Shown piece after piece: positions 12,882 through 24,062 of a stretch of DNA of 64,000 nucleotides. The stretch is taken from NCBI GenBank assembly GCA_903813345.2, contig CAIIXF020000010.1:558001-622000 (forward strand), written 5' to 3'. Both the position numbers and the translations under genes were made by a program. Below the pieces are notes generated by a model that saw only the letters and a program-made list of their open reading frames with translations, had not been told where the DNA came from and did not search any database. How positions within the stretch are numbered: position 1 is the stretch's first letter; every line of letters begins with the position of its first letter. The DNA is from Owenia fusiformis (lineage: Eukaryota; Annelida; Polychaeta; Sabellida; Oweniidae).

Positions 12882-15735
12882 CCATTCTGTTGTAATCCAC
12901 CATCAACGCTGCAGTCAACCCATGCTGTAATAATTCACCATCAACGCTGCAGTTAACCCATGCTGTTGTAATTCACCATCAACGCTGCAGTCAACCCATG
13001 CTGTTGTAATTCACCATCAACGCTGCAGTTAACCCATGCTGTTGTAATTCACCATCAACGCTGCAGTCAACCCATGCTGTAGTAATTCACCATCAACGCT
13101 GCAGTCAACCCATGCTGTTGTAATTCACCATCAACGCTGCAGTTAACCCATGCTGTAGTAATACACCATCAACGCTGCAGTTAACCCATGCTGTTGTAAT
13201 TCACCATCAACGCTGCAGTCAACCCATGCTGTTGTAATTCACCATCAACGCTGCAGTCAACCCATGCTGTAGTAATTCACTATCAACGCTGCAGTCAAGC
13301 CATGCTGTAGTAATTCACCATCAACGCTGCAGTCAACCCATGCTGTAGTAATCCACCATCAACGCTGCAGTCAACCCATGCTGTTGTAATTCACCATCAA
13401 CGCTGCATTCAACCCATGCTGTTGTAATTCACCATCAACCCTGCAGTTAACCCATGCTGTAGTAATCCACCATCAACGCTGCAGTCAACCCATGCTGTAG
13501 TAATTCACTATCAACGCTGCAGTCAACCCATGCTGTAGTAATTCACCATCAACGCTGCAGTCAACCCATGCTATAGTAATTCACCATCAACGCTGCAGTC
13601 AACCCATGCTGTAGTAATTCACCATCAACGCTGCAGTTAACCCATGCTGTAGTAATCCACCATCAACGCTGCAGTTAACCCATGCTGTAGTAATTCACCA
13701 TCAACGCTGCAGTCAACCCATGCTGTAGTAATTCACCATCAACGCTGCAGTCAACCCATGCTGTAGTAATTCACCATCAACGCTGCAGTTAACCCATGCT
13801 GTAGTAATTCACCATCAACGCTGCTGTCAACCCATGCTGTAGTAATTCACCATCAATGCTGCAGTTAACCCATGCTGTTGTAATTCACCATCAACGCTGC
13901 AGTTAACCCATGCTATAGTAATTCACCATCAACGCTGCATTCAACCCATGCTGTAGTAATTCACCATCAACGCTGCAGTCAACCCATGCTGTAGTAATTC
14001 ACCATCAACGCTGCAGTCAACCCATGCTGTAGTAATTCACCATCAACGCTGCAGTCAACCCATGCTATAGTAATTCACCATCAACGCTGCATTCAACCCA
14101 TGCTGTAGTAATTCACCATCAACGCTGCAGTCAACCCATGCTGTAGTAATTCACCATCAACGCTGCAGTTAACCCATGCTATAGTAATTCACCATCAACG
14201 CTGCATTCAACTTATGCTGTAGTAATTCACCATCAACGCTGCAGTCAACCCATGCTGTAGTAATTCACCATCAACGCTGCAGTTAACCCATGCTGTAGTA
14301 ATTCACCATCAATGCTGCATTCAACCCATGCTGTAGTAATTCACCATCAACGCTGCAGTCAACCCATGCTGTAGTAATTCACCATCAACGCTGCAGTTAA
14401 CCCATGCTATAGTAATTCACCATCAACGCTGCATTCAACCCATGCTGTAGTAATTCACCATCAACGCTGCAGTCAACCCATGCTGTAGTAATTCACCATC
14501 AACGCTGCAGTTAACCCATGCTATAGTAATTCACCATCAACGCTGCATTCAACCCATGCTGTAGTAATTCACCATCAATGCTGCAGTTAACCCATGCTGT
14601 TGTAATTCACCATCAACGCTGCAGTTAACCCATGCTGTAGTAATTCACCATCAACGCTGCAGTCAACCCATGCTGTAGTAATTCACCATCAATGCTGCAG
14701 TCAACCCATGCTGTAGTAATTCACCATCAACGCTGCAGTTAACCCATGCTGTAGTAATTCACCATCAATGCTGCATTCAACCCATGCTGTAGTAATTCAC
14801 CATCAACGCTGCAGTCAACCCATGCTGTAGTAATTCACCATCAACGCTGCAGTTAACCCATGCTGTAGTAATCCACCATCAACGCTGCAGTTAACCCATG
14901 ATGTAGTAATCCACCATCAACGCTGCAGTCAACCGATGCTGTAGTAATTCACCATCAACGCTGCAGTCAACCCATGCTGTAGTAATCCACCATCAACGCT
15001 GCAGTTAACCCATGCTGTAGTAATCCACCATCAACGCTGCAGTCAACCCATGCTGTAGTAATTCACCATCGACGCTGCAGTTAACCCATGCTGTAGTAAT
15101 TCACCATCAACGCTGCAGTCAACCCATGCTGTTGTAATTCACCATCAACGCTGCAGTCAACCCATGCTGTAGTAATTCACCATCAACGCTGCAGTCAACC
15201 CATGCTGTAGTAATCCACCATCAACGCTGCAGTCAACCCATGCTGTTGTAATTCACCATCAACGCTGCATTCAACCCATGCTGTTGTAATTCACCATCAA
15301 CCCTGCAGTTAACCCATGCTGTTGTAATCCAACATCAACGCTGCAGTCAACCCATGCTGTAGTAATCCACCATCAACCCTGCAGTTAACCTATGCTGTTG
15401 TAATCGACCATCAACGCTGCAGTTAACCCATGCTGTAGTAATTCACTATCAACGCTGCAGTCAACCGATGCTGTAGTAATTCACTATCAATGCTGCATTC
15501 AACCCATGCTGTAGTAATTCACCATCAACGCTGCAGTCAACCCATGCTGTAGTAATTCACCATCAATGCTGCAGTTAACCCATGCTGTTGTAATTCACCA
15601 TCAACGCTGCAGTTAACCCATGCTGTAGTAATTCACCATCAATGCTGCAGTCAACCCATGCTGTAGTAATTCACCATCAACGCTGCAGTTAACCCATGCT
15701 GTAGTAATTCACCATCAACGCTGCAGTTAACCAAT
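12882..15735. repeat. 38-bp satellite array, about 75 units
   Basis: Tandem copies of a 38-bp unit reading ACCATCAACGCTGCAG then TCAACCCATGCTGTAGTAAT. Variation is mostly at fixed positions: TCAACC/TTAACC, GTAGT/GTTGT, GCAG/GCAT. Variant types recur in blocks, which implies segmental (higher-order) amplification. 38 is not a multiple of three, and no frame is open through it. It ends abruptly near 15735 (TTAACCAATGCTCATTAACG). Confidence 0.97.
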
Positions 15736-16269
15736 GCTCATTAACGCGGGTGACGAGTTCCCGACGGTCTTGGAAAGTTATCCAAATGGGTCATTAACCA
15801 AAAGAATAGTTGTATACCTTAAGTTGTTTTTGGCCTCGTAGCTAAATCTATTTGTTCATAGATTTAATAGAGAATATAGGTAAAGCAGGAGGGTACCCAT
15901 TGTAGGAGCCACAGCCTTTACCACAATTCTAGTACCCTTCTTTGGAATAGACAATCATTGAGGCTCTGATAAATCAGAATGGAGGGTATCATGAGAAATC
16001 ATGGCCTTCTATTGGTTTCTTTCTAGAAGACAGAAAGATGTGAGGAGTATCAGAATGGAGGGTATCGCATTGTGGAATCCCCCGTCTCCACTATCCCTTG
16101 GAATAGAGTGTTAGGTAAAGCGCGACTCCGATAATTCATAATGCATAGAGGGTGCCGCGTTAGACAAGATACACCTTAACTACATATGATGGTTACTATA
16201 GCTACTGATCTAAAACATTAAAAGGCAACAGTTTATTATCAACTGAACTTCACGCATCAATAATCACTT

Positions 16270-16314
16270 ATTTGTTTGTTTGTTTGTTTGTTTGTTTGTT
16301 TGTTTGTTTGTTTT
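16270..16314 (+). repeat. (TTTG)n microsatellite
   Basis: About eleven uninterrupted TTTG units. Confidence 0.97.
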
Positions 16315-16507
16315 TAGTGTCATTGCTGGCATGATATACATGGATATGAATTCTGCTTTCCATAAACCAGGTATTGGTGTGGGTCGTGAATGCAAAATAC
16401 TAACTCACAATGAATAAAAAGTTACGGTAAAGATATTCAATTTCATTACGTCCTTTCTGGCATGTGTCGAATTCGAGTCAATTAAATCTATTAATGGAGT
16501 TGTATCC

Positions 16508-16540
16508 CTGACGATAGTTTCCCGTGAAGCTGAAACGTCG
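16508..16540 (+). other. Hammerhead-ribozyme-like core
   Basis: CTGACGA is followed 17 bases later by GAAAC, the two invariant boxes of a hammerhead (CUGANGA and GAAA). The bases between can fold as AGUUUC/GAAGCU (one G-U pair) with a CCGU loop, a plausible stem II, leaving one unpaired U. After GAAA, CGTC could pair with GACG at about 16567-16570. However, the base at the expected cleavage position would be G, and I see no good stem I. Such motifs occur in Penelope-like retroelements and retrozymes, so this may be an inactive relic. Confidence 0.3.
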
Positions 16541-17766
16541 CATGGTGGTTTGGTTTAGAAATGTGTGACGTGTTATTTATCATTTTAAAGCAGAAAGCTA
16601 GTAACAATGGAATTCATATCTAGCTCCAAATATTCATCCGACTACTGGGATTTTTATAATTAAGAATACTGCTCGTGATTAACAAACAGTCAAGCTGTTT
16701 AACTCGCAATGTTGCAATCATAATACGATCGGAGAAGTGCTAATTTCGATAATTGTTTCGTCGTTATGTCATATTAATAATAAACAGGCCAGATACAAGA
16801 TACAAGCCAAGACAGTATATCCAAATATTCTAGAATAACTAAATAATAAATGCATGATCATGGTCAGGTTATATAAGTTGGCATGCAAATGTAATTATAT
16901 AATAGATCTAGAATCTTGTGAACCCTTTGCACGTACGTCTATTGATTTCATATAGATTTGATCGCCATATGCCTCTATTAGAGTTTCCTCCAGAATTGTA
17001 AGTCACAGAAATCAAAGAATAAAATGTTTGAATCCGAATGCCTATTACAGTATATAATACCACTTTGTTTGTTTTTGTTAACAGATCTGTTATCATCACA
17101 TCCTGCACTTGAACAAGGGTGACCCACGAAGCCATGGAAGGGAGGGGGACGTGATGGGTCACGAAGTATGTTTCACAGCCTTCATAGAGTAGATTTGTAT
17201 ATTATATCGTCATTCAGATTCTTTCTTTTTGAAATTCATTTTCACCTAAACTTGGGAATATATTTTGCGCATTGGGATTTGCTAATGACTTTTAAATCAT
17301 TTGTATGTAGGAATGTACAAATTAGTATAGAACACAGAAAATGGATCCTTCATAAAACCCAGCCAGATGGATGGATCGATGTTACAGAATATTTCGATTC
17401 TTACACAAGATCACAGGCTCTGAGAGATCTGTTCCCAGAAATTGTAATCATCGCAACGTAACCATGGCAACTGCGTTGCAAGCATAGTTCATGAAGATGA
17501 TTGAGCGAAGAATCTTCATTCACTTTACCAAATTGACAGATATTGAGATTATACTCGTCATTCGCCCAATTCACTTCAATATTAAGATATTTTGGAAGTC
17601 TGACCCAGTGGATCTATCGTCACTACATCTTATCACGAGTCCCATAGACAAGTAAAGTAAGTTGCAAGACCAGGTCGACGAATCCCAAGATGCTGCACAT
17701 ATGACTCAAGCTAACAACGGTAGATTTATAAATTGAATCTCTCTTTTTGTGGTAAAAAAACTCCAT

Positions 17767-18160
17767 GCGACTGACAAGCATGTGTTCAGAGAGACTGAGA
17801 ACACATGGTGTGCATAATCAGTGGCGGATCCAGGAAACAACAAGGGGGGGGGGCCCAAATTTGAGAATATAGAAAAAACCGCCGCGCTTGCGCGGAAAAA
17901 AATTTTGGGCCCCTAAAACCGAAAAAGTGGGCCCAAATTTTGAAAATTTGAGGCCCATTTTCTTCCAAATTTGGCCTAAATTAAAAAAATAAGGCCCAAT
18001 AATGACCAAAAGGCCCACTTTTTGGGGCCTTAAGGCCTTTTTTGGCCTAAAATTTTTTTGGGCCCAACTTCTTTTTTTTTTGGGCCAACCTTAGGGGGGG
18101 GGGCCCGGGCGACTGACAAGCATGTGTTCAGAGAGACTGAGAACACATGGTGTGCATAAT
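17767..18160. mobile_element. G/C-run element between 52-bp identical direct repeats
   Basis: A 290-bp segment (17819-18108) starting CAGTGGCGGATCCAGG and rich in GGGCCC, GGCCCAAATTT and G-runs is bracketed by two identical 52-bp copies (17767-17818 and 18109-18160) beginning GCGACTGACAAGCATG and ending GTGTGCATAAT. The CAGTGGCGGATCCAG start resembles a widespread class of metazoan TIR elements. Target duplications are normally 2-10 bp, so the 52-bp repeats are more likely a segmental tandem duplication or a repair product. Each 52-bp copy contains a 9-bp hairpin, CATGTGTTC with GAACACATG. Confidence 0.6.
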
Positions 18161-18684
18161 TAATAACTCAGGTACTAACTTTCCATATATGGAGTGAGCG
18201 ATGGATGTACTTATACTTTCATGTTTAGAAGCATTCATCAAGTGCCCTAAAAAGCTGAATGCTAAAAATGCATTTTGAACTAAAATCAAATTCCGTATCA
18301 ATGAAATCTAAAGTTATAATTTTTTTGTTAAAATCAGATACGGTATCGCTGCATGTGAAAGACATCAACGATTTACACTTCTCATTTTTAATGCGAAAAC
18401 TAGACGTTAACGACATCTCGTAAAATATTTTGCTCTGTAGCTCAAAGGTCGACATTTAAATTGAGTGTTACTAAAGATATTACCGGTTAAGAATTTGGTT
18501 AATACAATGTCGGACCTGAAAGATGGGAGGAAGGATTTTATATACGATCTAATCATAAGATATCAATATACTGAACTTTTAAACGTGCCAATTGCTCCAT
18601 TAAATGGCCGCATTTACATGTACAGCATCTACGTTCATGCGTTTTTTAGAAGAGAGTCTTATAAAATAGTGTGCCTCTAGTTAA

Positions 18685-18966
18685 GGTACTATGGTACTTA
18701 ACAGGAAATGTGACAAAACAGAAAGTGACAAAAACCATGCTGGATTTTGAATATTTTTTGAACAAAGATTACAGAGTTCTGTTTTGACCTCCAGTCAATT
18801 TAACCATGTACATTGTGATCCTGGTCATGTAAATGATTATGTGGAACTAGTTAAACTGACTTGAAGTCAAAACAGAAATCTGTTATCTTTGTTCAAAAAA
18901 TATTCAAAATCCAGCATGGTTTTGTCACTTCCTGTTTTGTCATTTCTTGTTAAGTACTATGGTACC
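18685..18966. mobile_element. 282-bp palindromic MITE with TTAA target site
   Basis: The two arms (about 110 bp each, starting GGTACTATGGTACTTAACA) are inverted copies around a spacer of about 60 bp. TTAA occurs at both edges (18681-18684, 18967-18970). Landmarks ACCATGCTGGATTTTGAATA and its complement are at 18732 and 18900. No coding content. Confidence 0.75.
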
Positions 18967-19331
18967 TTAAGCCTGTAAGCTATTCAAAGGAAATGTTTAA
19001 AAAGTAGTTAACAAAGATTTCGTCCAGATCGTTTTGTAGTAAGCCTAATATCAATATCTCAATAAATAGTATTCAAAATGACACAAGAAAAGAAAACTTA
19101 TTGTCGAGATACTGATTCTTTTTCCAACGATCTGGTCAAATCTGTGATTACAAATGATACCATCTTTCACATTTGTGTCATTTCTGTTCAAGCATAAACT
19201 ATTCAAAATTAGAAATCATATATGTGTGAAAATGCTCGCTCGTTAGTCTGATCAAATCAAAGGCATCCTAGTTGACGTAGACTCGCATATACGTGGGTTG
19301 CAAATGAAATCGTCCAATTTTCCTCAATCAG

Positions 19332-19489
19332 GTTATGACAGATTCACTCTTACATTCTTACATGTAACTCTGGTTCACTTCAAATTCAGATTGGGAAAAG
19401 ATGTGTATGTCAGCGATGACACTAATGAAATAGAACTGATTAGATTACGTCCAAGTCACCCTGATCCTCCAGACGAAGTAGACGTCTAA
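19332..19489 (+). CDS. Doubtful terminal exon of an unidentified gene
   Basis: A good acceptor (pyrimidine-rich, ending CAATCAG at 19331) precedes an open frame reading SGYDRFTLTFLHV and ending in an acidic, proline-rich tail, SHPDPPDEVDV, with stop at 19487-19489. The C-terminal EVDV would fit a PDZ-binding end. I recognise no family and could not find an upstream exon, so chance is quite possible. Confidence 0.2.
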
Positions 19490-20371
19490 CATACCGAGCT
19501 AAATTAGTTCGAGATGTACAAGTACGGGTATGTAATGTACATGTCAAGAGAGTCAATATTTGTGGGGTATTGGGGAGTGGCGGCTATCCTAATCCTTTTG
19601 TTTTCAAATGATAAAATTATTCAGCCTTCAGATTTTTAAGGATGATAATTCTTAATAGTTACTGTTTTTGAAAGATGTTTTTATTCAAGTTTCAGTTTTT
19701 GAAGGATGACTGTATTTACACATCTCAAATCTATACTGTATCCTCACCTGGTATGTGAACTTTACAAACTATATGTAAGTATGTAAAAATCAATCAAATG
19801 TGAATATATCATTAAAACTTTTTGCAGTGTCAATGTCTGACATTGAAAAATTGATTTGGCATTATCACTGAACATCAATATGATTGGTATTTTGTGAACT
19901 GCATCTGTTTGCGTTTCAGATTTTTAGGTGTTACATCAACATGCTTCAAAGCGTTTTAAGCGTTCGGAAACGCATTAACATTTACCATAATTAACTAACG
20001 GGTCTGAGCCAAATCAACATTTCAATACAAATTCTCAAATCCTATAAACTATTGATCAGAATCACCCCCCTACCTCCACTGGAGAATTAGGTTTGAGAAA
20101 AATTACCCTTCGATCGCTCAATTTTGACTATAATTATCCTTTTAAATGATTAATCCATTCTTTAAACTTATCGAGTACCAACGATTTCAGAATTAATATT
20201 AGAACTGAAGAACAAGAAATCGAAACCGTGGCAATAGCAACTCAAGGACGTACTAAGTGTTGGGTACACGTTCGTAATTGAATCTTTGATTGAACTATTA
20301 TAGTGGCTGAGACAACCGTTGCGATAACCGCCGTTTCCATTTTTTTCCAAAATGGAGGGACGGCAATCTTT

Positions 20372-20460
20372 ATTACCCCAATCCGCAACACCATCTTGCA
20401 GCGGAAACAGTTCTGAACATTGCATTTCGAGCACTGCGCTGTTACAGCGCTATAAAAAAT
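20372..20460. repeat. Dispersed repeat shared with 32452-32600
   Basis: CATCTTGCAGCG, GAACATTGCA and TTCGAGCACTGCG occur in the same order here and at 32452-32545 in an intron of the ankyrin gene. A second shared block (CATAGGTTTTGGGCCGAT, then GATGGCAG) lies at about 20908-20945 here and 32563-32592 there. Here the two blocks are separated by about 450 bp including a G-rich transposon fragment. Family unknown. Confidence 0.5.
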
Positions 20461-20632
20461 TGGGCCCAAAAACTTTGAAGGGCCTCAGTTAGTGGACCTT
20501 TTTGGGCATTACTTTGCCTTATTTGGGCTTTTTTAAGCCAAATTATCAAAAAGAATTGGCCTTAAATTTTCTATTATTGGATTTAGGGGTCCATTTTTGG
20601 AATGTGCCACCCTTTAGCTTCTGAATGCGCCA
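20461..20632 (-). mobile_element. Fragment related to the GGGCCC-rich element at 17.8 kb
   Basis: In reverse complement it begins CACTGGCGCATTCAGAAG and continues through GGACCCCTAAATCC, GGCTTAAAAAAGCCC and TTTTTGGGCCC. This is the same compositional style as the 17819-18108 element but diverged. No clear target duplication. Confidence 0.4.
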
Positions 20633-21569
20633 GTGATATACTATATACATATCACGCATGATACGACGCCTACTCAGTGTTGTCAATGTAACATGGGATC
20701 AGCCTGTTCTGTCATATGAACTACCAGAGCTAGAGTGACCTTGAACTTTTTGATAAGACACCATATTTGTCCGATATACACTGGTCACAGGTGTTAACGT
20801 TATTAATTCGTTTCCATACGTTTCATTCTACGGAAAAATAGCTGTGTGGTAGCCTAAACACACGAGTGAAAACCAGTGCTTCATTTTCGTATCCATGGTA
20901 ATGGTCATAGGTTTTGGGCCGATATAAAGAATCAAAGATGGCAGCAGCTGTAGAATTCTATCACCTTTCTTTCAAGGAGAGGTGTAAGGTTTAAAAGTAA
21001 TATTTCTATGCCCCTTTATGGGCTAAGGTTAGTTTTTCTTGTCGACGGTTACGAAGATATTGCATTCCTCCTCTGGGTACGTTTGACAATATATTTATTG
21101 AAGCAGAAACTTGCAATTGTTGGCCTCACACAGACGAGTGCATTCCTGTACAAAGTTTGCCAACTCTTGCCTCCCCTTTCCATTGGACTACGTGGTAAAC
21201 GTTGTACATATATATGATCTTAATTCGACCCGAACCATTCCCAAGAAAGGCAATGATAGCTTAGTATTGGCCCGTCTCTACTTCAAGTTAAGGAAATGAA
21301 TGAATGCTTTGACTAGATGACTATAATCTTTCGTTGTTTATTTTGGAAGATCCAGACTTCTTCAGCTCCTGCCTTGTAACATTTCATGACACGCTGCTAC
21401 AGATAAATCAGCATATCAGGGCAAGAGGTATCATCTTACCCCCTGCTGGATTAAGATAACTATTGAAACCCAGTCTTTGACATTCCATCCTCTAGTTTGT
21501 AAACTTTCAACATTTCTTCAAATTACTAAATTACCAGTTTCGATGTGAATAGACTGTGGTCCTATAACG

Positions 21570-21750
21570 TAAATGTAACGTGGCGTATGCGTTAAGAAAT
21601 GCGAATGTATCGTATCGTATGCGTTAAGAAATGCGAATGTAACATGACGTCTGCGTTAAGAAATGCCAATGTAACGTGACATATTAGTTGAGAAACTCGA
21701 ATGTAATGTGTCGTATGGTTTAAGAAATGCGAATGTAGCATGGTGTATGG
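21570..21750. repeat. 32-bp degenerate tandem repeat, about six copies
   Basis: Units of the form AAATGCGAATGTAACGTGAC then GTATGCGTTAAG recur with a 32-bp step (GTTAAG or a variant at 21591, 21623, 21655, 21687 and 21719). Non-coding. Confidence 0.85.
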
Positions 21751-23032
21751 AAGAATCATAGTTTTAGACAGTAAATAAAGCTTAAACAAAACTTTAATGA
21801 TACATTACATCAATGATCAGTTTTGTCCTATGTAAGAATAGGCCTGTATTGATAGTAAACTTCACATTTTTATAAAGAGATATAGCTAACAATTAAATAC
21901 CAGACAATCTATTAACCTATTCATTGCTGAAGCTTTTTAATTGATCATAATGCGAGATAACTTTCAATTTTGACAAACGTTTAATCGATACGATCATCAC
22001 TGGAGTATCGTTTACAATTAATTACGGTGTGAGAAAGAGGCTCAAAGAGCCCGGGGAAATGAATGGTACAAACTGGAGCTATACGTCGAATGTAATATAT
22101 AAAACGCAGAAATATATAAACCAAATGATCTCATCATTATCATATAACTACACAATATTATTATATAATTTTCGAACAAATGAAATACGTAGAAAATAGT
22201 GGTGCATTAATAATGCAGCATTCATTAATGTCGTATTGGAATCTTTTATTCCGCTCAATTGTACGATTGTAATGAAATAGCCTGGGGAAATCAGGTCATC
22301 AGGTAGAATTCACTGATGAATATACAAGGATACCTGATAATGCATTATCACAATACGGTCTGCCATTTCAATTATACTATAAAGGTGCATATACTATGTA
22401 CTTTGAACCATTGTGGGATCAACTGTCTCTACTGCTCTCTACTACTCTAGTATCCTTTGGAATACAATACTTAGATAACGATAGACTCTAGAATATGAGC
22501 ACATCATTTTAAAAATAGAGATTCAAGTTAGCATGGGCAGTAAAATTCAAAAATTCAAAAAGTCTTTAAGATTGAGGAGTTCATCTGAGACAGATAAATT
22601 TAACATTGGAGCAAATGGGAAAAATAGAAGTGGATCCCAAAAATGTAAGGTGTTCACGTTATAAAGATGTTCAGGTTAGAAGAATGTTCAAGTTGAGAAG
22701 CTTTTGAAGTTGTGATTTATTTATACCTGATCGATCATGGCCTTGCAGTAAGTGTTTTTCATATTCTATGATTAACTTATTGATCTAAAATCCTAATTTA
22801 TATTGCTCAAAAGTTACCAAAGAGGCATGAAAACTTGCCATGTGAAACAAATTGAAAGTCTTGCCATGGACATGTATCTCCGATATCATCTGTATGCCAC
22901 ATTTAATATACAAGTACCAGCAAAATCTAACCAATAAATGTAAAACATCTTATGACAACTCAGGAGGGACACAGGTGGGTCATACAATAATGTCATGATT
23001 CATTCATATCTGCGGCAAACCATGGAAACAAT

Positions 23033-23384
23033 ACTAATGTCAAGACTGACGAGCAATCGGATGACTTGACATGGTTTATCACTACTAATGTCAAGACTGA
23101 CGAGCAATCGGATGACTTGACATGGTTTATCACTACTAATGTCAAGACTGACGAGCAATCGGATGACTTGACATGGTTTATCACTACTAATGTCAAGACT
23201 GACGAGCAATCGGATGACTTGACATGGTTTATCACTACTAATGTCAAGACTGACGAGCAATCGGATGACTTGACATGGTTTATCACTACTAATGTCAAGA
23301 CTGACGAGCAATCGGATGACTTGACATGGTTTATCACTACTAATGTCAAGACTGACGAGCAATCGGATGACTTGACATGGTTTT
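23033..23384. repeat. 51-bp array, seven copies with no visible divergence
   Basis: The unit begins ACTAATGTCAAGACTGACGA and ends GACATGGTTTATCACT. Because 51 is a multiple of three and the unit lacks stops in several frames, long open frames exist on both strands (17-residue periods DDLTWFITTNVKTDEQS on plus, and two on minus). With no splice, start or domain evidence I treat these as repeat artefacts. The copies look identical, suggesting recent amplification or homogenisation. Confidence 0.95.
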
Positions 23385-23930
23385 TCAATATTATAGTTGG
23401 AAACAGATGTACATCGGAAACGACGTTACGAAACGAAACATGAGCCATTACTTAGCTATGAAGTGGCATCAGTATTACATTAGCGTTGTCTCCCACGGGA
23501 GAATGCGTATTCCTTTGGGATGAAACTGTCTCATGTACCATAATATCAACTTATGTTTTAACTACACTTGTACATATAGTCAGCCTGTATTGGTATATGT
23601 CTGTTAAGTTTCCTATCGATGTCCCCCAGGCTAAACACATACACAGTCGGTGATCATTTACTCGACTACTGGACCAAATTGTTTGACCTTATTGTTTATA
23701 TGTGAACTACAAAAACTGCCACGTCAAATCAGATCCAGCCAAATGGACATTTTAATGATATCTAATGTAGGGTTAAGCAAGAAAGAAGTTCCCCAAAATA
23801 TTTCAACTTGGTTAATTAGCTTGTATTATAATATAAGATGCTCCTCTGTATAACCTAGACGGAAGGAAGGAATAGAAATGCGGATGCAAGTCAGAAGGAT
23901 TCGTAAGGTTATGATTATATTGCAAAACAC

Positions 23931-24062
23931 CAGGCCCGTAGCCAGGATTTGCCAAGGGGGGGTTCAGTTTTCAAAAATTTCCAGGGGGGTTCACATTTGA
24001 CAATTTTGGCCCAATTTTCGCCCGAACCCTGCGAACCCCCCTCCCCCCTGGCTACGGGCCTG
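23931..24062. mobile_element. 132-bp MITE with 16-bp perfect inverted termini (hAT-like)
   Basis: Termini CAGGCCCGTAGCCAGG match perfectly in inverted orientation, with G/C-runs inside. The flanks are AAAACAC on both sides (7 bp, 23924-23930 and 24063-24069; an 8th base differs). CAGGCCCGTAGCC-type ends are related to those of the elements at 37660, 50038 and 51411. Confidence 0.8.

Noticed and set aside
7745-15735. CRISPR-like regularly spaced repeats
   Set aside because: Units are directly abutting satellites with no unique spacers, in a eukaryotic genome.
17168-17461. 97-codon plus-strand frame containing KTQPDGWIDVTEYF, vaguely like a TGF-beta prodomain phrase
   Set aside because: The similarity is too short, no partner exons fit and no furin site or cystine knot is present nearby.
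22993-23448. Repeat proteins of 120-151 codons on both strands
   Set aside because: They arise because the 51-bp unit is a multiple of three; no gene context.
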